A stretch of DNA of 49,243 nt from an uncultured Bacteroidales bacterium (GTDB taxonomy: Bacteria > Bacteroidota > Bacteroidia > Bacteroidales > Paludibacteraceae), in contig CASFUX010000108.1 in assembly GCA_949297975.1 (NCBI GenBank), positions 1 to 49,243 of the forward strand, written 5' to 3'. Below, in pieces: positions 1 to 6,887 of this stretch. The translations under genes were made by a program, and so were the position numbers. The notes under the pieces were generated by a model, which saw only the letters and a program-made list of their open reading frames with translations, was not told the origin of the DNA and ran no database searches. The first letter of the stretch is position 1. Each line of letters opens with the position of its first letter.

Positions 1-117
1 GCTTCCCGAACCATTCCGCCCCCTGGCGGCCCGCAGGCCCACGAACCTAACCACGGACGACCTCCCGCTTAACTCCGCAATCCGCAATCCGCTATGCCGG
101 GGCGGGCGTGCATATAC

Positions 118-150
118 GACAAGTCCCGGCACGTCGTGCCGGGACTTGTC
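118..150. terminator. Perfect 15-bp palindrome downstream of the GH127 gene
   Basis: The arms 118-132 and 136-150 are perfectly complementary (GACAAGTCCCGGCAC with its reverse complement) around a 3-base loop. It lies 25 bp beyond the stop codon of the minus-strand glycosidase, so a transcript-end hairpin is likely. No U-run follows on either strand, so processing or 3'-end protection is as plausible as intrinsic termination. The first 117 bases hold no gene that can be supported. Confidence 0.6.
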
Positions 151-175
151 GCGTTCGGGGCGGGGTGCCGTCCTG

Positions 176-2047
176 CTACTCGGTTGCGCAGTCAATCCAC
201 ACCTTCATCGGCCCCGCCTCGCGGTTGTCCCACGCGTAGTAGGGGATGAAAGTCCACGTGCGGCCGCCCGCGTCCAGCTTGAGCTGGCGGATGCCTCCCA
301 GCACGTCCGGCGCATCGGTTACTTCAAACGGCGCGTCGGCTGCAATCCGCAGCTGTTCCAGTCCCCACGGGTTGTCCGCCTGCTCCACGCAATAGACCAG
401 CGGGCCGCGTTGCATGGCCCGTTTGCCCACGTTCTGCTTCACGCGCGGGTCGGCCTGCACCTGTTCCACGGGCATGTCCAAGGCGAGCGCGATGGCATCG
501 CCCGGTTGCCAACGTTCCAGCACCGCATATCCCTGTTCCACCGGCGCGTCCACCTCCCGGCCGTTGACGGTCAGGGCGTATTGCCTGCACCAGCCGGGGA
601 TGCGGATGCGCAGTTCCCTGTCCACCGCGGCGGGGGCCGACACGGTGAGCGTCACCCGCCCGTCCCAAGGGTACGCCGTCTGCTGTTGCAGGCGCACCTC
701 CTGCCCGTCGATGGAGACCGTGGCCGTGTTGCCCATGAAGAGGTTGACCCAGATGGCGCGGTCGGACACGCCATAGACGTAGCTGCCTATCGAGGGCAGG
801 AAGCGCGACAGCTGGCTCGGGCAGCACGCGCATCCGTACCACGCCTGGCGGTGATGGTCGCCCCTCGACTCCAGGGGATTGACGTAGAAGAAGCGGTCGC
901 CGCTCAGCGAGATGCCGGCCAAGGCGCCGTTGTACAGCGCGCGTTCCAGCACGTCCGTGTATTTCGCGTCGCCCGTGAACTGGAACATGCGCTGGTTCCA
1001 AAGCACCATGCCCACGGAGGCGCAGGTTTCGCAATAGGCTTCCAGGTTGGGCAGGTCGTAGTCTTGCGTGAAGCCTTCATTGTGTTTGGACGAGCCGATG
1101 CCGCCGGTCACGTACATGTTGCGCAGCACCACGTCGTCCCACAGGCGGTCGAGGGCTGCCACGTAGCCGGTGTCGTGCTTCAGTGCCGCCACATCGGCCA
1201 TGCCGCAATACAGGTACATGCAGCGCACGGCGTGACCGGAGATGCTCTCCAGCTCGCGCACCGGCACGGCATCCTGGTAATAGGCGGGGTCCCAGTCGCC
1301 TTCGCCGCCCTTGGTGCCGTGCCCGTGCCCGCGTTCTTCGAGCAGCCAGGCGGCGAAGTCCAGGTACTTCTCTTCGCCGGTAGCCTCGTACAGCTTCACC
1401 AAGGCCAGTTCAATCTCCTCGTGCCCGGGCACCCAGTGGCGTTTGCCCGGCCCGAAGAGGCTCATCATATGGTCGGCCATGCGGCGGCTTACCTCCAGCA
1501 GCTTGTCCTTGCCGGTGGCACGGTGGTAGGCCACCGCCGCTTCTATCAGGTGCCCGGCGCAGTACATTTCGTGCTTGTCCATGTTCGTCCACCGCTTGTC
1601 CAGCCCCGTGAGGGTGTAGTAGGTGTTGATATAGCCGTCGGGTTGCTGGGCCGCCGCCATCTTGTCAATCCACTCATCGGCCTTCCTTTCCAGTTCGGCG
1701 TTCGGGTGGTTGATGAGGCTGTAGGCGATGCCTTCCAACGCCTTGTACACGTCCGAGTCGTCGAAGAAGATGCCCGAGTGCGTGCCTTCGCCCCGGGCGG
1801 CGTTCTCGAAGTTGCGGATGCGCCCCGTCTGGTTCTCAATCTGGTCGATGCACACCGGCAGGGTGGCCGACGAGTGCTTGTCCAGCCGGGGCGACCAGAA
1901 CGGGTCGGCAATCTTCACGTGGGAGAAGTCCACCGGTGCAATCATGTTCAGCGAAGCGTCCTCAGCCGCTTCCTTCGGCCCTTGGCAGCAGCACAAGGCC
2001 GCGCACAGTGCCGGGAACAGTAAGCTGTTTCTCATTGCTCTTTTCAT
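176..2047 (-). CDS. GH127 beta-L-arabinofuranosidase, probable lipoprotein
   Basis: This is a 623-residue family GH127 (DUF1680-type) glycosidase, expected to remove terminal beta-L-arabinofuranose from plant glycans or glycoproteins. The metal/nucleophile set known from the characterised family member HypBA1 is visible: Glu340 and Cys342 in YCETCAS, and Cys408-Cys409 in WYGCACCP. An N-terminal alpha/alpha-barrel region is followed by beta-rich C-terminal modules, and the length is usual for the family. The N-terminus is a signal sequence ending in three cysteines (19-21). This suggests lipid attachment, although the lipobox is atypical. Met5 is an alternative start. It stands alone, with no SusC/D pair next to it; proA lies 47 bp upstream on the same strand and could be cotranscribed. 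Confidence 0.9.
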   Translation of the reverse strand: MKRAMRNSLLFPALCAALCCCQGPKEAAEDASLNMIAPVDFSHVKIADPFWSPRLDKHSSATLPVCIDQIENQTGRIRNFENAARGEGTHSGIFFDDSDVYKALEGIAYSLINHPNAELERKADEWIDKMAAAQQPDGYINTYYTLTGLDKRWTNMDKHEMYCAGHLIEAAVAYHRATGKDKLLEVSRRMADHMMSLFGPGKRHWVPGHEEIELALVKLYEATGEEKYLDFAAWLLEERGHGHGTKGGEGDWDPAYYQDAVPVRELESISGHAVRCMYLYCGMADVAALKHDTGYVAALDRLWDDVVLRNMYVTGGIGSSKHNEGFTQDYDLPNLEAYCETCASVGMVLWNQRMFQFTGDAKYTDVLERALYNGALAGISLSGDRFFYVNPLESRGDHHRQAWYGCACCPSQLSRFLPSIGSYVYGVSDRAIWVNLFMGNTATVSIDGQEVRLQQQTAYPWDGRVTLTVSAPAAVDRELRIRIPGWCRQYALTVNGREVDAPVEQGYAVLERWQPGDAIALALDMPVEQVQADPRVKQNVGKRAMQRGPLVYCVEQADNPWGLEQLRIAADAPFEVTDAPDVLGGIRQLKLDAGGRTWTFIPYYAWDNREAGPMKVWIDCATE

Positions 2048-2094
2048 ATGGATGTCATGTTGGGTTTATACAATAGGAATAAGGGCGGCGCGGG

Positions 2095-3333
2095 TCATTC
2101 CCTCACCTGCCCGTTGCCCCGGATGAGCCATTTGTACGTGCACAGCTCGGCCAGTGCCATGGGTCCCCGCGCGTGCAGCTTCTGGGTGCTGATGCCAATC
2201 TCCGCGCCGAGGCCGAACTGCGCCCCGTCCGTGAAGGCGGTCGATACGTTGGCGTACACGCAAGCCGCGTCCACCGTGCGCAGGAAGCGGTCGATGCGCT
2301 CCTCGCTCTCGCTCACGATGCATTCGCTGTGCTTCGAGCCGTAGCGGGCGATGTGCTGCAAGGCCTCTTCGAGCGAGTCCACGGTGCGGACGGCCATCTT
2401 GTAGTCCAGAAATTCCGTGCCGAAGCTCTCCTCCGTGGCGGGTTGCAGCAAGGGGGCGGGGTAACGGCCTTCGAGGGCGGCGTAGGCGCGTGGGTCGGCA
2501 TACACGGTCACGTGGCGGTCGGCCAGCCGACGGCACAGGTCGGGCAGGTCGGCCAGTCGGGCGGCGTGCACGATGAGGCAGTCCAGCGCGTTGCACACGC
2601 TTACCCGGCGCGTCTTGGCGTTGTAGATGATGCGTTCGCCCTTGGCGGTGTCGCCGTGTTCGTCGAAGTACGTGTGGCAGATGCCCGCGCCCGTCTCGAT
2701 GACCGGTACGCGCGAATGCCCGCGCACGAAGTCGATAAGCCCCCGTCCGCCGCGCGGGATGATGACGTCCACGTAGCCCGTGGCTTGCATCAGCTCGGTG
2801 GCGGCCTCGTGCCCGGCGGGCAGCAGGGTCACTGCGTCCGGGTCGATGCCCCGGCGCGACAGTACGGAGCGGATGAGCTGCACGATGGCTTCGTTGGAGT
2901 GCCACGCGTCGCTGCCGCCCTTGAGCACGCAGGCGTTGCCCGACTTCAGGCACAGGGAGAACACGTCGAAGCTCACGTTGGGACGCGCCTCGTAGATGAT
3001 GCCCACCACGCCGAAGGGCACGCTCACCTTCGTGAGTTTCATGCCGTTGGGGCGCACGGTCTCGGCCAGCACCCGCCCCAGCGGCGAGGGCAGCGAGGCC
3101 ACGTTGCGCATGTCGGCGGCGATGCCTTCGATGCGTTCGCGGGTGAGCAGCAGGCGGTCGCGCATCGGGTTGTCGGCGGGCATGGCGGCCAGGTCGCGGG
3201 CGTTGGCTTCCAGCAGGCGGTCGGCCTGCGCCACGGCTTCGTCGGCAATGGCGAGCAGCGTCTCGTTGATTTGTTCCTCGTGCAGCAGGTTGAGCGTGCG
3301 CGAGGCTCTTTGGGCGTTTTCTTTCCAGTTCAT
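2095..3333 (-). CDS. proA: Glutamate-5-semialdehyde dehydrogenase (gamma-glutamyl phosphate reductase)
   Basis: ProA catalyses the NADPH-dependent reduction of gamma-glutamyl phosphate to glutamate-5-semialdehyde, the second step of proline synthesis. The 412-residue length is normal for the family. Recognisable segments are the cofactor-domain stretch [11 protein letters not shown] (110-120), [12 protein letters not shown] (129-140) and the catalytic cysteine Cys247 in VSVCNAL. It is cytosolic and lies downstream of proB on the same strand. The two genes are separated by a 367-bp spacer filled by an array of mini-hairpins, which is unusual for a proBA operon. No separate promoter box was recognised for proA, so the array is probably transcribed between the two cistrons. 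Confidence 0.97.
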   Translation of the reverse strand: MNWKENAQRASRTLNLLHEEQINETLLAIADEAVAQADRLLEANARDLAAMPADNPMRDRLLLTRERIEGIAADMRNVASLPSPLGRVLAETVRPNGMKLTKVSVPFGVVGIIYEARPNVSFDVFSLCLKSGNACVLKGGSDAWHSNEAIVQLIRSVLSRRGIDPDAVTLLPAGHEAATELMQATGYVDVIIPRGGRGLIDFVRGHSRVPVIETGAGICHTYFDEHGDTAKGERIIYNAKTRRVSVCNALDCLIVHAARLADLPDLCRRLADRHVTVYADPRAYAALEGRYPAPLLQPATEESFGTEFLDYKMAVRTVDSLEEALQHIARYGSKHSECIVSESEERIDRFLRTVDAACVYANVSTAFTDGAQFGLGAEIGISTQKLHARGPMALAELCTYKWLIRGNGQVRE

Positions 3334-3349
3334 CTTTGGGTTGATATTA

Positions 3350-3697
3350 GTCCCCTGCGGGGACGATATTAAGCCTTACGGCTGAGATTAGGTCTTCGAC
3401 CGAGATTAGTGCGAAGCACGAGATTTGCCCTTTCGGGCGGGAGTGGCACTTCGTGCGAGATTGGAGATTAGGCCTTTGGCCGAGATTGGCCCTTTCGGGC
3501 GGGATTGGAGATTGGTGCTTGCGCACGAACCAATTCCCGGTCTCGGGCGGAGACCTGCTCTCGTGCGAAGCACTAATCTCAACTCTCGCACGTAGTGCTA
3601 CCCTCGCGCGTAGCGCAACTCTCTAATCCCGCACGAAGTGCCAATCTCGCGCGTAGCGCAAATCCCCCCGTAGGGCTATTCTCGCCCGCAAGGGCAA
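3350..3697. repeat. Array of about 17 mini-hairpins between proB and proA
   Basis: The spacer is built of 11-12 nt self-complementary units, typically a 4-bp stem with a 3-4 nt loop, separated by a 7-nt linker resembling NAATCTC. Stem starts lie near 3352, 3372, 3391, 3409, 3427, 3446, 3471, 3489, 3515, 3536, 3563, 3588, 3606, 3631, 3649, 3667 and 3684. Spacings cluster at 18 and 25, that is one or two linkers. Stems differ (CCCC/GGGG, AGCC/GGCT, GGTC/GACC, GCAC/GTGC, GCGC/GCGC) yet stay paired. Most units left of about 3530 have GNA/GNRA loops on the minus strand, and units right of 3560 have them on the plus strand. The array is therefore two opposed halves. Confidence 0.85.
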
Positions 3698-3700
3698 ATG

Positions 3701-4786
3701 TCATTCTATATACAAATAGTCGTAATGTATCACGGGCTTCTGGTTCTTCTGCCCGGCCAGTTGGCGGGCGGTGTCGCTGTCGCATTGCGCCTTGCCCACG
3801 CCCAGCAGATGCCCCTGGTCGTCCATGATTTTCACGATGTCGTCCTTCTCGAAGTCGCCTGCCACGCGGGTGATGCCCACGGGCAGCAGGCTCACCGCCT
3901 TGTCGCCGGTGAGGGCGCGTGCGGCGTTGGCGTTCACGTGCAGTTCGCCCTTGGCGAAGCCGCCGCTGTGGGCAATCCACTTCTTCACGCTCGACACCGC
4001 GCCCCGTGCCGCCACGAAGTGTGTGCATACTACGTTGCCTCCCTCGTGGAGCAGGTCGGTGAGGATGTGCTCGGTGCCGCCGTTGGCGATGTACACGTCG
4101 ATGCCCTCGTCGGCTATGCGGCGTGCGATGCCGGTCTTGGTGTGCATCCCGCCGCGCCCGAAGGTGGACTTGCCCGCCTGGATGAAGGCGGATACGTCGT
4201 CGGCGGGGCGTATCTCGCGTATCACGGTGGAGTGGGGGTCGGCAGGCGGGCCGTTGAATATGCCGTCGATGTTGCTCAGGATGACGAGTGCCTCCATGTC
4301 CATCATGGAGGCGATGAGGCCGGACAGTTCGTCGTTGTCCGTGAACATCAGTTCGGAGACGGACACCGCATCGTTCTCGTTCACGATGGGTATCACGCCG
4401 TTGTCTATCATGACCCTCATGCAGTTGCGCTGGTTGAGGTAGTGGCGGCGGTCGGCGAAGTTCTCCTTGGTAGTGAGCACCTGCCCCACCACGATGCCCT
4501 GCTCGCGGAACAGGTCGTAGTAATGGTTGATGAGCTTGGCCTGCCCCACGGCCGAGAAAAGTTGCCGCTGGTCCACCACGTCCATGCGGCGGTCCACCCG
4601 CAATGTGCTGCGCCCCGAGGCGACAGCCCCGGACGAGATGAGCACCACCTCCGCGCCTTCGCGGTGCAGCAGGGCCACCTGGTCCACCAGGGCGGACATG
4701 CGCGTGATGTTGAGCGTGCCGTCCGCGCGGGTCAGCACGTTGCTGCCTATCTTGACGGCGATGCGTTTGTAGCGTAGGGAGGTCAT
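3701..4786 (-). CDS. proB: Glutamate 5-kinase
   Basis: ProB phosphorylates glutamate with ATP to give gamma-glutamyl phosphate, the committed and normally proline-inhibited step of proline synthesis. The 361-residue protein has the amino-acid kinase fold at about residues 5-255, starting with IAVKIGSNVLT and containing VLISSGAVASG. A PUA domain follows at about 270-350, so this is the long two-domain form. The C-terminal end overlaps the right edge of the hairpin array. The upstream spacer (4787-4829) carries short degenerate repeats of a TAAGTCA type just before the ATG, and no clear -7 box was seen. Confidence 0.97.
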   Translation of the reverse strand: MTSLRYKRIAVKIGSNVLTRADGTLNITRMSALVDQVALLHREGAEVVLISSGAVASGRSTLRVDRRMDVVDQRQLFSAVGQAKLINHYYDLFREQGIVVGQVLTTKENFADRRHYLNQRNCMRVMIDNGVIPIVNENDAVSVSELMFTDNDELSGLIASMMDMEALVILSNIDGIFNGPPADPHSTVIREIRPADDVSAFIQAGKSTFGRGGMHTKTGIARRIADEGIDVYIANGGTEHILTDLLHEGGNVVCTHFVAARGAVSSVKKWIAHSGGFAKGELHVNANAARALTGDKAVSLLPVGITRVAGDFEKDDIVKIMDDQGHLLGVGKAQCDSDTARQLAGQKNQKPVIHYDYLYIE

Positions 4787-4829
4787 AAGTCAGTTATAAG
4801 TCAAAAATTCCGAAGCCCCTCCCGGCCTC

Positions 4830-5828
4830 CTATTCATTATATATAATATGCAGCAGCGTCAGTCCCACGGCTTGCAGCGTCTGGCGGTCGATGTGGTCCA
4901 TGTCGTCGTCCGCCGTGTGCCAATACGCGCCGAAGCCCGTGGGCGACTGCGGGTCGTGCTGGATGATGTCTATGGCCGGGATGCCCGCCAGCCGGTTCAC
5001 GTACAGGTGGTCGTCGGTCACTGCGCCGCCGGGTCGGTTCACGAAGTACGCCCCGAAGCCCAGCGCGTCGGCCTGCGCCCATACCTTGTCCACGATGTGT
5101 CCCGCGTAATAATCCGACAGCTGCTCGCGGTAGAAAGTCGCGCCCGGTGCGCCCACCATGTCGAGCAGGATGCCGTAAAAAGCCCGGTAGCCGCTCACGT
5201 GCGGATGCCTGGCCCAGTATTGCGAACCGAGTGCCCACGAGTCGGCGGTGTTGCGGGCAGAGAGGTGCGAGGGAGCACCGTAGTCCTCCGCGTCGAACAG
5301 GGCGATGTCCACGCCCACCTCGGGCAGTTGCTTGCCCACTTGCCGTGCCACTTCCAGCAACACGCCCGTACCGCTCGCGCCGTCGTTCGCGCCCGGCACC
5401 GGGCGGTTGTGGTTGGCGGGGTCGGGGTCGTTGTCGGCCCAGGGGCGGCTGTCCCAATGGGCGAACAGCAGCACCCGCCGTTTCGCCTCGGGGCGGAAGC
5501 TGCCGATGACGTTCACGGCGTGCAGCACCGTGCCGTCGAACGCCCGCAGGTCGGCCCGCTGCTCCGTGACTTCCGCGCCGAACGAGCGCAGCGTCTCCGC
5601 CAGGTAGGCGGCGCAGGCCTGGTGTGCGGGCGTGTTGGGCACGCGCGGCCCGAACGCCATTTGCCGCTGCACGTATGCCCAAGCCGAGTCCGCCGAGAAA
5701 GGCGGCACCTCCACCGTGGGCGCAGCGGGTTGTGCCTCGTGCCGGTTGCGGGCTGCCTTGCCCGTGCAGGCCGCCAGCGTGGCCGTGGCGAGTGCCAGGG
5801 GCAGGATGGTTTTCAACAAATGCTTCAT
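4830..5828 (-). CDS. M28-family peptidase / glutaminyl-cyclase-like lipoprotein
   Basis: A 332-residue lipoprotein: the signal sequence ends in a lipobox LAAC with Cys21. The rest is an M28-type zinc fold. Candidate zinc ligands and catalytic residues are His124 and Asp126 (FAHWDSRP), Asp149 (GANDGASGTG), Glu181-Asp182 (FDAEDYG), Asp223 and His304 (AYWHTADDDMDHID). The WADNDPDP and WHTADDDMDHID segments recall the glutaminyl-peptide cyclotransferases of oral Bacteroidales, which cyclise N-terminal Gln of exported proteins, rather than broad aminopeptidases. The start at 5828 is chosen because it gives the signal peptide; the open frame continues upstream only into repeat sequence. QC versus aminopeptidase activity cannot be settled from sequence. 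Confidence 0.85.
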   Translation of the reverse strand: MKHLLKTILPLALATATLAACTGKAARNRHEAQPAAPTVEVPPFSADSAWAYVQRQMAFGPRVPNTPAHQACAAYLAETLRSFGAEVTEQRADLRAFDGTVLHAVNVIGSFRPEAKRRVLLFAHWDSRPWADNDPDPANHNRPVPGANDGASGTGVLLEVARQVGKQLPEVGVDIALFDAEDYGAPSHLSARNTADSWALGSQYWARHPHVSGYRAFYGILLDMVGAPGATFYREQLSDYYAGHIVDKVWAQADALGFGAYFVNRPGGAVTDDHLYVNRLAGIPAIDIIQHDPQSPTGFGAYWHTADDDMDHIDRQTLQAVGLTLLHIIYNE

Positions 5829-5941
5829 AACGTTGTGCGGATGAGGTTGCGGCCGTCCCGGAGCGGTCGCCTCATAAAAACAAAAATGAATATCCGTATG
5901 ATGCCAAATGTGCCACCGCCCCACCTGTCTTCGGTGTTTTG

Positions 5942-6029
5942 TTTTTGAACGCAAAGACGCTAAGTCGCCAAGCCGCAACGCTCTTTTACTCTTTGCGCCT
6001 TTGCGCCGCAGCGTCTTGGCGTTCAAAAA
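5942..6029. repeat. AACGC(C/A)AAG-type inverted repeat
   Basis: An imperfect inverted repeat with outer arms TTTTTGAACGC and GCGTTCAAAAA, and inner direct units of the CTTTGCGCC / GCAAAGACGC kind. It is one of five loci of this family in the window and occupies most of the 330-bp spacer between the M28 lipoprotein gene and the small membrane-protein gene. Confidence 0.7.
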
Positions 6030-6103
6030 TACAGGCGGCTTTCCAAGGGAAATGGTGGATGAGCAGCGTGATTGGCAGATTTCGGGCATTCATAAAAACA
6101 AAA

Positions 6104-6131
6104 GCCCTTCGAAGGCCGATGCCTGAAGGGC
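6104..6131 (-). terminator. Intrinsic terminator of the 57-residue membrane protein gene
   Basis: The arms GCCCTTC (6104-6110) and GAAGGGC (6125-6131) pair. On the minus strand the stem is followed by TTTTGTTTTTATG, a good U-rich tail, 29 bp past the stop codon. Confidence 0.75.
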
Positions 6132-6159
6132 GAGGTACGTGCACGGGTCGCCGCGCCGC

Positions 6160-6333
6160 TTATTCGATGACTTTGTTCAAGACGATGTGGCCTATCGTGC
6201 CAGCCACCACGCACGCGCCTGCCGCTATCAGCAAGCCGTTGGTGGGGTTGCTGCCGAATTGATACACGGCCAGCAGTATCACGCCGACCAGAATAACCAC
6301 GATGCCCAAGTATTTCAATAGCTCGTTCTTCAT
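6160..6333 (-). CDS. Small two-helix membrane protein (57 aa)
   Basis: The frame runs from ATG at 6333 to TAA at 6160. The protein starts MKNELLKYLGIVVILVGVIL and has two hydrophobic helices (about residues 8-24 and 32-52), separated by a short polar turn (QFGSNPTNG). Basic and acidic residues sit at both ends, consistent with a helical hairpin in the inner membrane. A matching terminator lies just downstream, which supports a real gene. I recognise it only as resembling small membrane proteins seen in Bacteroidales genomes; no function is assigned. Confidence 0.75.
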   Translation of the reverse strand: MKNELLKYLGIVVILVGVILLAVYQFGSNPTNGLLIAAGACVVAGTIGHIVLNKVIE

Positions 6334-6473
6334 TGCGATAAATATTATATGTTCGTTTTCAGGCTACAAATTAAACTAATTTTTATCGAGTGGTCAAATT
6401 ATTCCCTTAAAAAAATGAAGGAATAAACGATTTTTAATAAAGGGAAAGCCGGAAAGGGGCTTCGGAGGCGGAC

Positions 6474-6556
6474 GAAATTCCCTTATAACGGAAATATTTT
6501 TCCGTAGGCACGGAAATAAAATTCCGTAGTAAGGGAATAATATTTCCGTACTGACG
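6474..6556. repeat. TTCCGT-hairpin element, copy 1
   Basis: An 83-bp element made of consecutive small palindromes such as TTCCGTAGGCACGGAA and ATTCCGTAGTAAGGGAAT. It is nearly identical, at equal length, to the copy at 16968-17050. It lies upstream of the first adhesin-like gene, in a 554-bp spacer whose remaining content is a promoter and a structured leader. Confidence 0.85.
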
Positions 6557-6742
6557 CAGCTGCGCCCCTGTCCCGGCTGCCGGACGCGGCGATGGCATGT
6601 GTACGGGGGATATTGCATATTTATCGTGTCGGCATCCGCTTTTCCCCTTTTGGATTTGGCAAAACGGGTTTCGTTTTGTTGCCGGATTGCTTGAAAAATG
6701 ATAAATTTGGCGAATAATCGTAAGATTGTTGGAGTTTATTCC

Positions 6743-6750
6743 TACCTTTG
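6743..6750 (+). promoter_or_regulatory. -7 box (TACCTTTG) of the first adhesin gene
   Basis: A perfect match to the Bacteroidota TAnnTTTG element, followed by GC as is common. No equally clear -33 TTTG lies 19-21 bp upstream. Transcription from here would give a leader of about 130 nt before the ATG at 6888. Confidence 0.65.
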
Positions 6751-6761
6751 CAGTCACCCTT

Positions 6762-6832
6762 CGTGGGAAAGGGGATGCCGGGTTCGGCATGTTTATGTAA
6801 AGCCCGGCGGGGCAGGCAGGCCGTTTCCCACG
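6762..6832 (+). promoter_or_regulatory. Structured 5' leader, candidate three-way junction
   Basis: The closing stem is 9 bp and perfect: CGTGGGAAA (6762-6770) with TTTCCCACG (6824-6832). It encloses a hairpin ATGCCG-GGTT-CGGCAT (6775-6790) and a smaller GCCC-GGCG-GGGC hairpin near 6802. An AT-rich, unstructured stretch then runs to the ATG at 6888. It matches no riboswitch class that I can recognise. Confidence 0.55.
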
Positions 6833-6887
6833 GGTCGGAAGGCATATTATAATTATTGTCAATATAAATTTTAATCAATCGGAAAAA

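Noticed and set aside
146..2023. A 625-codon plus-strand open frame opposite the GH127 gene
   Set aside because: It is antisense to a gene with clear catalytic motifs and has a biased His/Arg/Val composition without recognisable domains. High GC leaves few stop codons in the opposite frame.
3406..3591. Short open frames across the hairpin array (for example 3406-3591 minus)
   Set aside because: They translate the repeat units themselves and have no conserved features.
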